DNA from: Chthoniobacteraceae bacterium | GTDB lineage: Bacteria; Verrucomicrobiota; Verrucomicrobiia; Chthoniobacterales; Chthoniobacteraceae | NCBI GenBank assembly: GCA_947479475.1 | Contig: CANJZW010000023.1 | Coordinates: 1 to 56,134, forward strand | Direction of reading: 5' to 3' | DNA length: 56,134 nucleotides | In this document: positions 1 through 7,828 of the stretch, in pieces | Layout: the number at the start of each line of letters is the position of its first letter | Position numbering within the stretch: position 1 is the first letter of the stretch | The notes under the pieces: generated by a model | The model's input: the letters and a program-made list of their open reading frames with translations, nothing else | Told to the model about the DNA's origin: nothing | Databases searched by the model: none | Program-made: the position numbers and the translations under genes

Positions 1-1050
1 GCTGGTACTCTGGCTAAACGCGCCAAGATCCAGCACCCCACCCGCCGCGGTTATCACTCCACTGAGCGATAATCGGTTGCTGCCGCCACTCAAAAGTAAC
101 GAGCCCGCACCCACCGTCGTCCCGCCCGTGTACGTGTTCACTTCGCTCAAACTCAACGCTCCCGTCCCTGACTTGATAAACCCCTGCGTGCCGCCCAACA
201 CCGCGCTCACGCTCCCGCTCTGAGCAACAAACGCAGTCCCAGTCGCCGTCAATGTCCCGTTCTGAACTGTCCCCCCGGAGAACGTCACCGTCCCGCTGGT
301 GCTCTGGCTGAACGCCCCAAAATCCAAAACACCGCCAGCGACCGCGAGCGCTCCACTGAGCGACAAGCGGTTGCTGCCTCCGCTCAAAAGCAACGAACCC
401 GCATTCACCGTCGTCCCGCCCGTGTACGTGTTCGCGCCGCTCAACGTCAGCGCGCCCGCACCCGACTTGAGCAACCCCTGGGTCCCGCCCAACACCACGC
501 TCACGCTCCCGCTCTGCCCATCAAACGCACTCCCAGTCGCCGTCAATGTCCCGTTCTGAACCGTGCCGCCGGAGATCCTTATCGTCCCGCTGGTACTCTG
601 ACTAGCCGCCCCCAGATCCACCACTCCCCCCGCCGCGGTGATCGCTCCACTGAGCGACAAACGGTTGCTGCCGCCACTCAAAAGCAACGAACCCGCACTC
701 ACCGTCGTCCCGCCCGTGAAAGTATTCACCGAGCTCAAAGTTAACGTCCCCGTCCCCGTTTTCACCAACGCCTGCGTCCCTCCCAGCACCGCACTCACCC
801 GTCCGCTCTGCGCGTCAAACGCACTCCCAGTCGCAATCAACGTTCCGTTTTGAACCGTGCCGCCGGAAAACAACACCGCTCCACTTGTGTTCTGACTGTA
901 ACCCCCAAGGTCTAAAGTGCCGCCCCCCGCCGTAACGGCTCCCGTGGTCGAAAGACGGTTGCTGCCACCGCTTAGCAACAGCGATCCGTCATTCACGGTT
1001 GTTCCTCCGGTGTAAGTATTCACAGCCGAAAGCGCGAACGAGCCGCTCCC
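1..1050 (-). repeat. Near-identical ~294 bp direct repeats inside the autotransporter gene
   Basis: Successive units begin near 1, 295, 588 and 882, a period of 293-294 bp (98 codons). Each encodes the same order of motifs: SGTVTFSGGTVQNGTL, then SVSAVLGGTQ, then NTYTGGTTV, then GSLLLSGGSNRLS. Copies differ by scattered substitutions but keep length and frame, which suggests recent duplication or gene conversion. The array probably continues beyond the window edge. Confidence 0.85.
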
Positions 1051-4000
1051 CGACTTTATGAGGGCTCCCACACCCGAGAGAACAGCGCCGTAACTGTTGG
1101 AGTAACCTTTCGTATTTCCGACCGTCAAAGAAAGTGCGGCTCCGGCGTTATTCACGAGCGCCAAAGATGTGGTCCCGTCCAATCCTCCAAGCGTATAAGC
1201 CGTGTAAGCTCCAAAGTTCACGACCCCGCCGTTCAAGGAGAGCGTTCCAGACGTGGAAGGAGATCCCAGCTCGCTTGCCCCTGTTCCCCCCAGAGTCACG
1301 ATCCCAGCCGACAATTTTGTGCCGCCAAGAAAAGTATTCGTGCCCGACAGGGTGAGCTTGCCACTTCCAATCTTGGTCAATCCACCGTCGCTTGCCGTTC
1401 CACTGGAAAGGTTCGCGGCAACCGTGATGTCAAAACCGTTGGTATCAAAAATGGCTCCCCCGGCTAAAATCGAATGAGTGGCGTAAGGGTTCGCCGGAAT
1501 GAAGCTGGTCTGTGCACTCTTCGGCTTCACCGTGGCGCCATTAAAGTTCAAGAAGGCGGCAGAGGTTAGGCTAGAGTCGTAATAAATGGAATTCATCTGG
1601 AGGGTTCCACCATCCAGGTTGATGGTTCCGGACCCAGCCTGGGACAGACGCAAATCATTCAAATCCAGCAACCCAGTTCCATTGACCGTGATCGTCCCAT
1701 TCGAACCGTAGGCATTCAGCACCTGTACGGTATTTGTGAGGGTGCCAGCCGAAACCACAATGGAACCGCCGTTATTAACCGTCAAATAGCCGCTGCTGGA
1801 CGTCCAGCCTCCAGTGATATTGAGCTGCCCGCCATTCACATAAAGCCCCATCACCGCGGTCGGAGCATTATTGCTGATGCTCACGTTTAAAACTCCGCTG
1901 GCCACCTTCAACGAACCGCCCGTCACAGAAAGCGACCCCAGCGAGTTCGTGCTTCCCGCCCCGGGGTCGAATGTTGCAGTCCCAGTTCCCGACTTGAGCA
2001 AGGTCCCAGAGCCCAGGAGTCTTCCCGTGAACGTGCTGGAAAAGCCCGAATTGTTTCCCAAAGTCAACCAAACTGGAGTGCCAGCGTTGTTTGCTAGAGT
2101 GAGCGAACCGCTCCCAGCCAGGGCTGAGAAAGTGTAGGCGGTGTAACTGCCAAAATTCACCGCGCCCCCGTTGAGTGTAACCGTGCCCGCCGCATTCAAG
2201 GAACCCAACTCACCCGCACCGGAGCCTCCCAAATAAAGAGTTCCCGCCGATATTGTAGTCCCTCCCGTGTAGGTGTTGGAGCCACTCAAAGCCACCAATC
2301 CCGTGGTTGTTTTGCTCAGCGCCTGCGTTCCCGCCAGTATTGCAGTGACACTTCCATTCCGCACATCAAAAGCGCTTCCCATAGCTGTCAACGTCCCGTT
2401 TTGAAACGTTCCCCCCGTCAAAGAGATCACCCCGGAGGTCGATTGACTGTACCCACCCAAATCCAACACCCCGCCCGCAGCCGACACGGCACCGCTGCTT
2501 GAGAGCCGGTTGTTACCACCACTCAATAACAAAGACCCTGCGCCTACCGTGGTCCCGCCGGTGTAGGTGTTGGCGTTACTCATCGTCACCCAACCCGTCG
2601 TCGTCTTCATCAGCCCCTGCGTTCCGGAAAGAACCGCACTCACACTTCCGCTTTGCATGTCATACGCACTGCCCGTGGCTAAAAAAGTCCCGTTTTGAAA
2701 CGTTCCTCCCGTCAATGAGATCACCCCCGAACTCGACTGGCTGTATCCACCCAGATCCAACACCCCTCCATCTCCACTGATCGGAGCGCTGATCGCCAAA
2801 CGATTGATACCCCCTCTCAACAATAACGATCCCTCACTCACCGTCGTACCACCAGTATACGTGTTCGACCCGGAAAGCGTCCATGTCCCAGAACCCTGCT
2901 TCAAGAGGGACGTCTTGTTCGTGAGGCTATTGTCGGCGATAATCCCAGAAATTTCACCTGTCCCGGCGCTTGACCCCTGCAATGTCAACGTCTTGGACCC
3001 CGCGCCGCTGGAGATCACGTTTCCCGTGAAAGTCAAAGCCCCAGTGCCTGACTGGTCAATCACCCCTCCCCCTGTAGTCCCGGCAAGATCGAGAATCCGG
3101 TCCGTGCTTTCCGTGCCAACCTGACCGACGGTGCTGATCACCACATTGCGAAGCTGCCCATCAAAGCCCTCGCCAGAGGCATGGTGGGCAGATCCAATCC
3201 AAAGCGTTTTGTCCGCCGGACTCAAAGTCCCTGAACCCACTAGAGTTTTCACCAACACTCCAGAGACATACATGTTTAGCGTCCCATTATTGTAAACGAA
3301 TTTAACCGGAATAAATTGCCCGTTCGTAGTCACCCCGCCAAAGACATCGATGGTTCCAAAGCCTTGCCCATTTATAAAAAGAGCATCGGAACGAATCGTC
3401 CTAATTAAAATGCCATCGGTATAATTCCCATAAGAAAACAGCGTATTTAATCCGTTACTTGAATTCATTTTATACTCGGCATCAAAGCTCCATTGCTGAC
3501 CAAGATTAATCGACAAAGTAAACGGATTTGATCCATTTGAAGACAACGTATAAAGGCTTCCCGAAGAAAAAGCCGTCCCTTGACCCGTGTAAATCAGCGA
3601 TCCCGTGCTCGAAAGGCCGCCAAGCGCAATAACCCCGTTTGCTGCGGTGGTAGGAGCTCCCAAGGAACTCGTTGGAATGCCGCTAACCACACGATTCAAG
3701 GAAGTCACGCTAAGCGCCCCGCTCTGAACCGACGTTTTACCATAATAAGTATTCATCCCGCTCAACGTCACTGTCCCCACTCCGTCCTTGGTCAAACCTC
3801 CCGTCGATGTCGCGATCATCCCCGAAAAGGTCAAATTTCCAGCACCACCAACGTTCAACGCGTAGGCTCCCGTCACACTATTCGACAGGGTTAAAATTCC
3901 CGCATCGGAGTTAATACGGCTCGCAGACGCCAGCGTGATGGCGCCGCCGTAATTGTTTGTACCACTTATATTCCGCAAGGCTCCGTCTGAGGAAACTCCA

Positions 4001-5523
4001 GTTCCATTCAAGGTGAGCGCCTCGGCCCCTATCGTGATACCGCCTTGAATCTGCAACGCGCCCCCGCTTGCCACCGTGGTGGCTCCCACCGTCGACCCCA
4101 AGGCATTTGAGTTCTGAATGTTCAGGGCTCCCGCGGCCACCGTTGTACCCCCCGTGTACGTGTTCGCCCCCGAAAAAACCTGAGTCCCGGAGCCGGATTT
4201 CGTCAACACGAGAGCCGTGGCAGCACCATTTTTGATCACGCCGCTAAACACCCCCGAACCTCCAGCCACGCCCAACGTCACATTGTGCAAGCCTCCCGCA
4301 TAACCATTCTGTAAAGACCCCGCTCCATTTAATGCATCCATCTGACCGTTTTCCGCATAGAAATCCAGAACGGCACCAGAGGCAATATTCACACTACCCT
4401 GATTACTCCCGAAACTTAAGCCGTTGTAATCCGCCTGAAGTATTCCTCCCTGAATATCAATCAACCCGCCCAAGCTCAAACTGAAGTTCACATGGATCGA
4501 ACCATACCCCAGCTTCCATGTGCCAGCACCGCTCTTCACCACCGTCCCGGATCCCGTAATTGAAAAGGAATTGGCCACCGTAAGTGCACTTGTCAGGTTC
4601 ACCTCCAACAGTGCTCCCGAATCAACCACAATGTTGTTTGTGACGCCTTGTATGAAATTGGAGTTCACCGTTAAGCTCCCCGCACTCACCGTGGTAACAC
4701 CCGTATAAGAAGGCGCTGCCGACAAAGACAGCGTCCCAGCGCCCAGCTTGGTCACCCCTCCCGTGGAGCCAGAATACGCCCGCAGGCTGCTTGATACACT
4801 GACGTCGATCCCATTGGTGTCCACAATCGCGCCGCCACTCTTGATATACACATTCCCAATACTCGACAGCAAAGCGTCATTAGGGGTGAAAGAAGAACCC
4901 ACCTTCAAAACCCCTCCGTCAAAATAAAACGCTGATGCGGCGCCAGTTCCAGTAATAGGCCTGGATGTGGTTAGTGTTCCACCGCTTAAATACACCGTTC
5001 CCGAACCACCGTAACCCGTAAGATAAACCTTGCTGTTTACGCCAGCGCCGGCCGCCCCGATATTCACCATGCCGGACCCACTCAGCGTCAAAACGCCGGT
5101 GCCAGTGGGTGCGGCAGAGTTCCCGCCTCCGATGAAAGTAAGAGCCCCTCCATTCCCAATATTAAGCACCCCGCCGTCGCCAACGTTCACATATCCCGTC
5201 GTAGAATTCGCATTGTAACCCGCCCCGAAATTGTAAGTCGAATTACTCCCCTGCGTCACAGTCGCATTGGAAATGGAGAGCGTCCCGCCGTCGCCGCCCA
5301 CGATGGACCCGTTGACCGTTATGGTCCCACCACTAATCGTAAAACTCGTTCCCCCGGTGAAAGAAAGGCCCGAAAGCGTCTGGTTGCTGCTGTAGGTGGT
5401 GACCACCGCATGCATCTCACCGGCGGGCCCAAGACAAAATAGTGTGATCAACAGGCACGCCGTCACCCACCGGACCAGGGGCCGGTTCATGCGCGAGTAC
5501 GCCCGAGGCGCCCCTTTCCCCAT
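1..5523 (-). CDS. Giant autotransporter-associated beta-strand repeat protein (5' part; runs off the window)
   Basis: The minus strand is one open frame from about 5523 to the window edge (at least 1841 codons); the C terminus is missing. The product starts with a basic stretch and a hydrophobic signal peptide (start region MNRPLVRWVTACLLIT). It continues as Gly/Ser/Thr-rich beta-helix-like sequence with dozens of copies of the motif NTYTGGTTV-AGSLLLSGG, the hallmark of autotransporter-associated beta-strand (PATR-type) repeats. About residues 640-800 differ: a less repetitive stretch with Trp, Tyr and Asp that resembles a LamG/concanavalin-like jelly roll. The protein is probably exported and surface-bound; a C-terminal barrel or sorting signal would lie outside the window. 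Two ATG starts are possible, 5523 and 5490. I chose 5523 because a GGA lies 6 nt upstream; 5490 gives a cleaner signal peptide. The substrate or partner is unknown. Confidence 0.85.
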   Translation of the reverse strand, partial: MGKGAPRAYSRMNRPLVRWVTACLLITLFCLGPAGEMHAVVTTYSSNQTLSGLSFTGGTSFTISGGTITVNGSIVGGDGGTLSISNATVTQGSNSTYNFGAGYNANSTTGYVNVGDGGVLNIGNGGALTFIGGGNSAAPTGTGVLTLSGSGMVNIGAAGAGVNSKVYLTGYGGSGTVYLSGGTLTTSRPITGTGAASAFYFDGGVLKVGSSFTPNDALLSSIGNVYIKSGGAIVDTNGIDVSVSSSLRAYSGSTGGVTKLGAGTLSLSAAPSYTGVTTVSAGSLTVNSNFIQGVTNNIVVDSGALLEVNLTSALTVANSFSITGSGTVVKSGAGTWKLGYGSIHVNFSLSLGGLIDIQGGILQADYNGLSFGSNQGSVNIASGAVLDFYAENGQMDALNGAGSLQNGYAGGLHNVTLGVAGGSGVFSGVIKNGAATALVLTKSGSGTQVFSGANTYTGGTTVAAGALNIQNSNALGSTVGATTVASGGALQIQGGITIGAEALTLNGTGVSSDGALRNISGTNNYGGAITLASASRINSDAGILTLSNSVTGAYALNVGGAGNLTFSGMIATSTGGLTKDGVGTVTLSGMNTYYGKTSVQSGALSVTSLNRVVSGIPTSSLGAPTTAANGVIALGGLSSTGSLIYTGQGTAFSSGSLYTLSSNGSNPFTLSINLGQQWSFDAEYKMNSSNGLNTLFSYGNYTDGILIRTIRSDALFINGQGFGTIDVFGGVTTNGQFIPVKFVYNNGTLNMYVSGVLVKTLVGSGTLSPADKTLWIGSAHHASGEGFDGQLRNVVISTVGQVGTESTDRILDLAGTTGGGVIDQSGTGALTFTGNVISSGAGSKTLTLQGSSAGTGEISGIIADNSLTNKTSLLKQGSGTWTLSGSNTYTGGTTVSEGSLLLRGGINRLAISAPISGDGGVLDLGGYSQSSSGVISLTGGTFQNGTFLATGSAYDMQSGSVSAVLSGTQGLMKTTTGWVTMSNANTYTGGTTVGAGSLLLSGGNNRLSSSGAVSAAGGVLDLGGYSQSTSGVISLTGGTFQNGTLTAMGSAFDVRNGSVTAILAGTQALSKTTTGLVALSGSNTYTGGTTISAGTLYLGGSGAGELGSLNAAGTVTLNGGAVNFGSYTAYTFSALAGSGSLTLANNAGTPVWLTLGNNSGFSSTFTGRLLGSGTLLKSGTGTATFDPGAGSTNSLGSLSVTGGSLKVASGVLNVSISNNAPTAVMGLYVNGGQLNITGGWTSSSGYLTVNNGGSIVVSAGTLTNTVQVLNAYGSNGTITVNGTGLLDLNDLRLSQAGSGTINLDGGTLQMNSIYYDSSLTSAAFLNFNGATVKPKSAQTSFIPANPYATHSILAGGAIFDTNGFDITVAANLSSGTASDGGLTKIGSGKLTLSGTNTFLGGTKLSAGIVTLGGTGASELGSPSTSGTLSLNGGVVNFGAYTAYTLGGLDGTTSLALVNNAGAALSLTVGNTKGYSNSYGAVLSGVGALIKSGSGSFALSAVNTYTGGTTVNDGSLLLSGGSNRLSTTGAVTAGGGTLDLGGYSQNTSGAVLFSGGTVQNGTLIATGSAFDAQSGRVSAVLGGTQALVKTGTGTLTLSSVNTFTGGTTVSAGSLLLSGGSNRLSLSGAITAAGGVVDLGAASQSTSGTIRISGGTVQNGTLTATGSAFDGQSGSVSVVLGGTQGLLKSGAGALTLSGANTYTGGTTVNAGSLLLSGGSNRLSLSGALAVAGGVLDFGAFSQSTSGTVTFSGGTVQNGTLTATGTAFVAQSGSVSAVLGGTQGFIKSGTGALSLSEVNTYTGGTTVGAGSLLLSGGSNRLSLSGVITAAGGVLDLGAFSQSTS
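2385..2900 (-). repeat. Second pair of the same ~297 bp repeat family
   Basis: Two further copies of the 98-99 codon unit begin near 2390 and 2687 on the plus strand. They share the DLGGYSQS, GGTFQNGT and NTYTGGTTV blocks. They are separated from the 1-1050 array by more diverged repeats. Confidence 0.7.
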
Positions 5524-6514
5524 TTCTCGTCCAGCCACGGGTGCCGACTGTTTCAAAGCCGGCCAAGTGACATGCCGCCGCTCGACGAATGAGGAGGACG
5601 CTCCTAGCGCACGCCAAAGCGGTTCCCTGCGTTTTTTCGCGGGGAATAAATTACATTTCCTTCCTTCACTTGAATAAATCTCAGACACGCAGGTGCATTG
5701 ATGTGTCGGGGGGAGGGGTCTGCCTCTTTAAAGTGGGACCCAGTATATCGAGTCGACGTGACTCTTGTGGCACATTCTCACTCAACTCACAGGATTAATC
5801 GCCGGAATGGACGAAAATAGAGCTGAAACGGGCGAAATGCGCCCGGCCCTTGCTTCCTAAAATCACAAGAGCAGCACCCAATCTCGTTTTAAACGTTTCA
5901 CGGCGGGGAGGAACTTTCTGTTGCGCCACGCCAACCCTTGAGGAAACCGTTTGCTGTTCAAATGTGGTCACCCTATGGCAAAACTATGGAACGGAGCGTC
6001 TCCTCGTTCAAAGCGAAATACCTCGCAATTAGGGAAGACGTCGCAAACAAAAAGCAGCGTGTTGTCATTCCTCGATACGGCAGCGCTGCTGACGACGTCA
6101 TTTCCTTTTCGGAAGGGGCAGGAACTCCTCTGTCCGAACGGGCCGCCGATACCACCCAGACTCCAGGCAACCTTCCAACCTCCTCATGGTGGCCACCGCA
6201 ATCACGCTTGGGCTTCCCTCTATCACCGCCGACAAAAATCATCGAATCGAACAAGCCTCAGACCCGCCTCCAAATTTAAAGCCTCCGAAATCGTGTCGAT
6301 TTTTCCAGCCGAGCCATGGACTCCCTCTTCAAAATTACGTTTCACCGGCTTTTGGCGCGGAGACGGGTGAGCATTCCGGAGAAAGCCCATCGTTGGGCAA
6401 TCTCTGCCCTGACGGTTCCGCCTTCCGCATCAGGGAATCCTTTGCAAAAGTTGCCGAAATGACACTTTCCACCAAAAGGCACAACCGGAACTGAGCGCTT
6501 CCTTTCAAGCGGCC
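5524..6514. other. ~1 kb stretch without a convincing gene
   Basis: This is the upstream region of the autotransporter and the downstream side of the next gene. Short open frames exist in several phases (the longest about 139 codons at 5951-6370), but they overlap each other, have no recognisable domain and read as low-order Ser/Pro/Arg text. I see no tRNA, hairpin terminator or repeat. It may hold the autotransporter promoter or a decayed gene. Confidence 0.5.
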
Positions 6515-7582
6515 TCAAACACCAAAATGTTCCGGCATCGAGGCGCGAGCCTGCTCGAGCGCTGGAAGGTGCTTTTGGTGTCGAAGTTCAATTCGCAGTT
6601 TTTCCGCCACCGGCCGCAATGCCTCCAAAAGACTTTTCTGCGAGAGCAGAATACGCGTCGGGCGAGCTTTCAGTTTAGAAACAACCTGCACCAACAGGCG
6701 GCCCACAATGTTCTCCAATAAATCCGTTCCACTCGTTCCCACTTCTAACCCGACAACCATTTCCGTCTCTGTATCTAAAGCGAGGCCCAGTTTCATAAAA
6801 AAAGCACGCTCCCCTTCCCCTACGGATGCAAATCCCGCAAAGGCATCCAACTCAATTTGCTGCTTTACCTGAGGCAGTTCCTTCAATCGCGCCGCCGTGA
6901 ATTCGTCCAACGGAAACACTTCACAAACGGGTTCCGGAACGGTTTCAAACGGTCTCCATTCTATTTCCTCCCACTGCAGCGGACTCTCCACGGTGCGTCC
7001 CTCGGGCCAGACCGCTATTCCCTCAGGGAGGCGGTCAGGACTATCGCCCGCGTGCTCGCCAATCGCCCGAACCATCAAAATAAAGCGTGGCAAGAGTTCC
7101 GAAATAATATCCGCATCACCGACATCCGGAGGACACTGTACGCAGCCTTCCTTCATGACCTCGATCATCGGCCAGCAGGCTCCTTTCGCGCCACCCGGCG
7201 GTTTGTATGCCAACGCTTTTAGCCGGTCTTTGTCCGTCCCTGACAACTCAACCTTTTTCACAAACTCAATTTTGAACGATAAAACCCGATGGAAATTTGC
7301 AACAAGCAGTTCTTCTTCACCTTCAGCGAAAGCCTTCATCAGAGAATATTCCGCCCATTTTCCAGATTGAATCGAGACTCCAAAAACCTCACCCATCTCT
7401 CCCATGATCGAACCGAACACAGGCTCGCCCGTCAACGGGTGCATGGTTTTCAACAAGATACCAGGAGGAATTATCTCCCACGGTTTTAGAGCAAACACTT
7501 CAGCTGCTGCTGCATACAATCCAACCCACGTTTCTGTCGATAATTTTGAGAGGGCCGTTTTTTTGAGGGTGGAGTTTCGCAT
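6515..7582 (-). CDS. DUF7309/DUF6930-like hypothetical protein
   Basis: A 355-residue soluble protein without a signal peptide or membrane segment. The N-terminal half has the pattern W-LYAAAAEVFALKPWE followed by TGEPVFGSIMGEMGEVFG, typical of DUF7309-type domains. The C-terminal half (from about residue 240) contains a conserved-looking DLLENIVGRLLVQVV-KARPTRILLSQKSL block, as in DUF6930-type domains of unknown function. The family assignment is from memory of these patterns, so it is moderate. Three cysteines lie in the middle (CW, then C-QC). The start ATG has no Shine-Dalgarno sequence. The gene stands alone, divergent from the sugar dehydrogenase. No function is proposed. Confidence 0.8.
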   Translation of the reverse strand: MRNSTLKKTALSKLSTETWVGLYAAAAEVFALKPWEIIPPGILLKTMHPLTGEPVFGSIMGEMGEVFGVSIQSGKWAEYSLMKAFAEGEEELLVANFHRVLSFKIEFVKKVELSGTDKDRLKALAYKPPGGAKGACWPMIEVMKEGCVQCPPDVGDADIISELLPRFILMVRAIGEHAGDSPDRLPEGIAVWPEGRTVESPLQWEEIEWRPFETVPEPVCEVFPLDEFTAARLKELPQVKQQIELDAFAGFASVGEGERAFFMKLGLALDTETEMVVGLEVGTSGTDLLENIVGRLLVQVVSKLKARPTRILLSQKSLLEALRPVAEKLRIELRHQKHLPALEQARASMPEHFGV

Positions 7583-7638
7583 AAAGTCTGCATTTGTGAG
7601 CTTTGATGATATGTTGCACCGGATAACCCCAAGAATAC

Positions 7639-7668
7639 TTTATACAATAAGTCAATAGACTCACACAA
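7639..7668 (-). promoter_or_regulatory. Possible promoter of the 6515-7582 gene
   Basis: On the minus strand a TATAAA box (7644-7639) is preceded by TTGTGT (7668-7663) with an 18 nt spacer, about 50 nt upstream of the start codon. The -35 match is weak, so this is only a candidate. Confidence 0.3.
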
Positions 7669-7828
7669 AAGGGCCTACTAGAATGCACTCGTGATGCAGT
7701 GGCGCATTGCTGGAATCTGAGGACTCGTAAGGCGCCCCAACGAGGTGAGAAAATCCAGGGGTGAGAAAATTCACCCAATTCCTCAATACAAGATAGGAGT
7801 TCAGCAGCCATTCACCCCCTCAAAAGCC

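Noticed and set aside
299..5677. Plus-strand ORFs of 60-106 codons (299-559, 638-853, 2804-3124 and others)
   Set aside because: They are shadows of the long minus-strand repeat protein; their regular recurrence follows the repeat period, and the Pro/Val/Leu-rich text is the antisense of Gly/Ser/Thr repeats.
5951..6370. 139-codon plus-strand ORF in the gap after the autotransporter
   Set aside because: Low-order Ser/Pro/Arg composition, overlapping ORFs in three other frames, no domain and no ribosome site.
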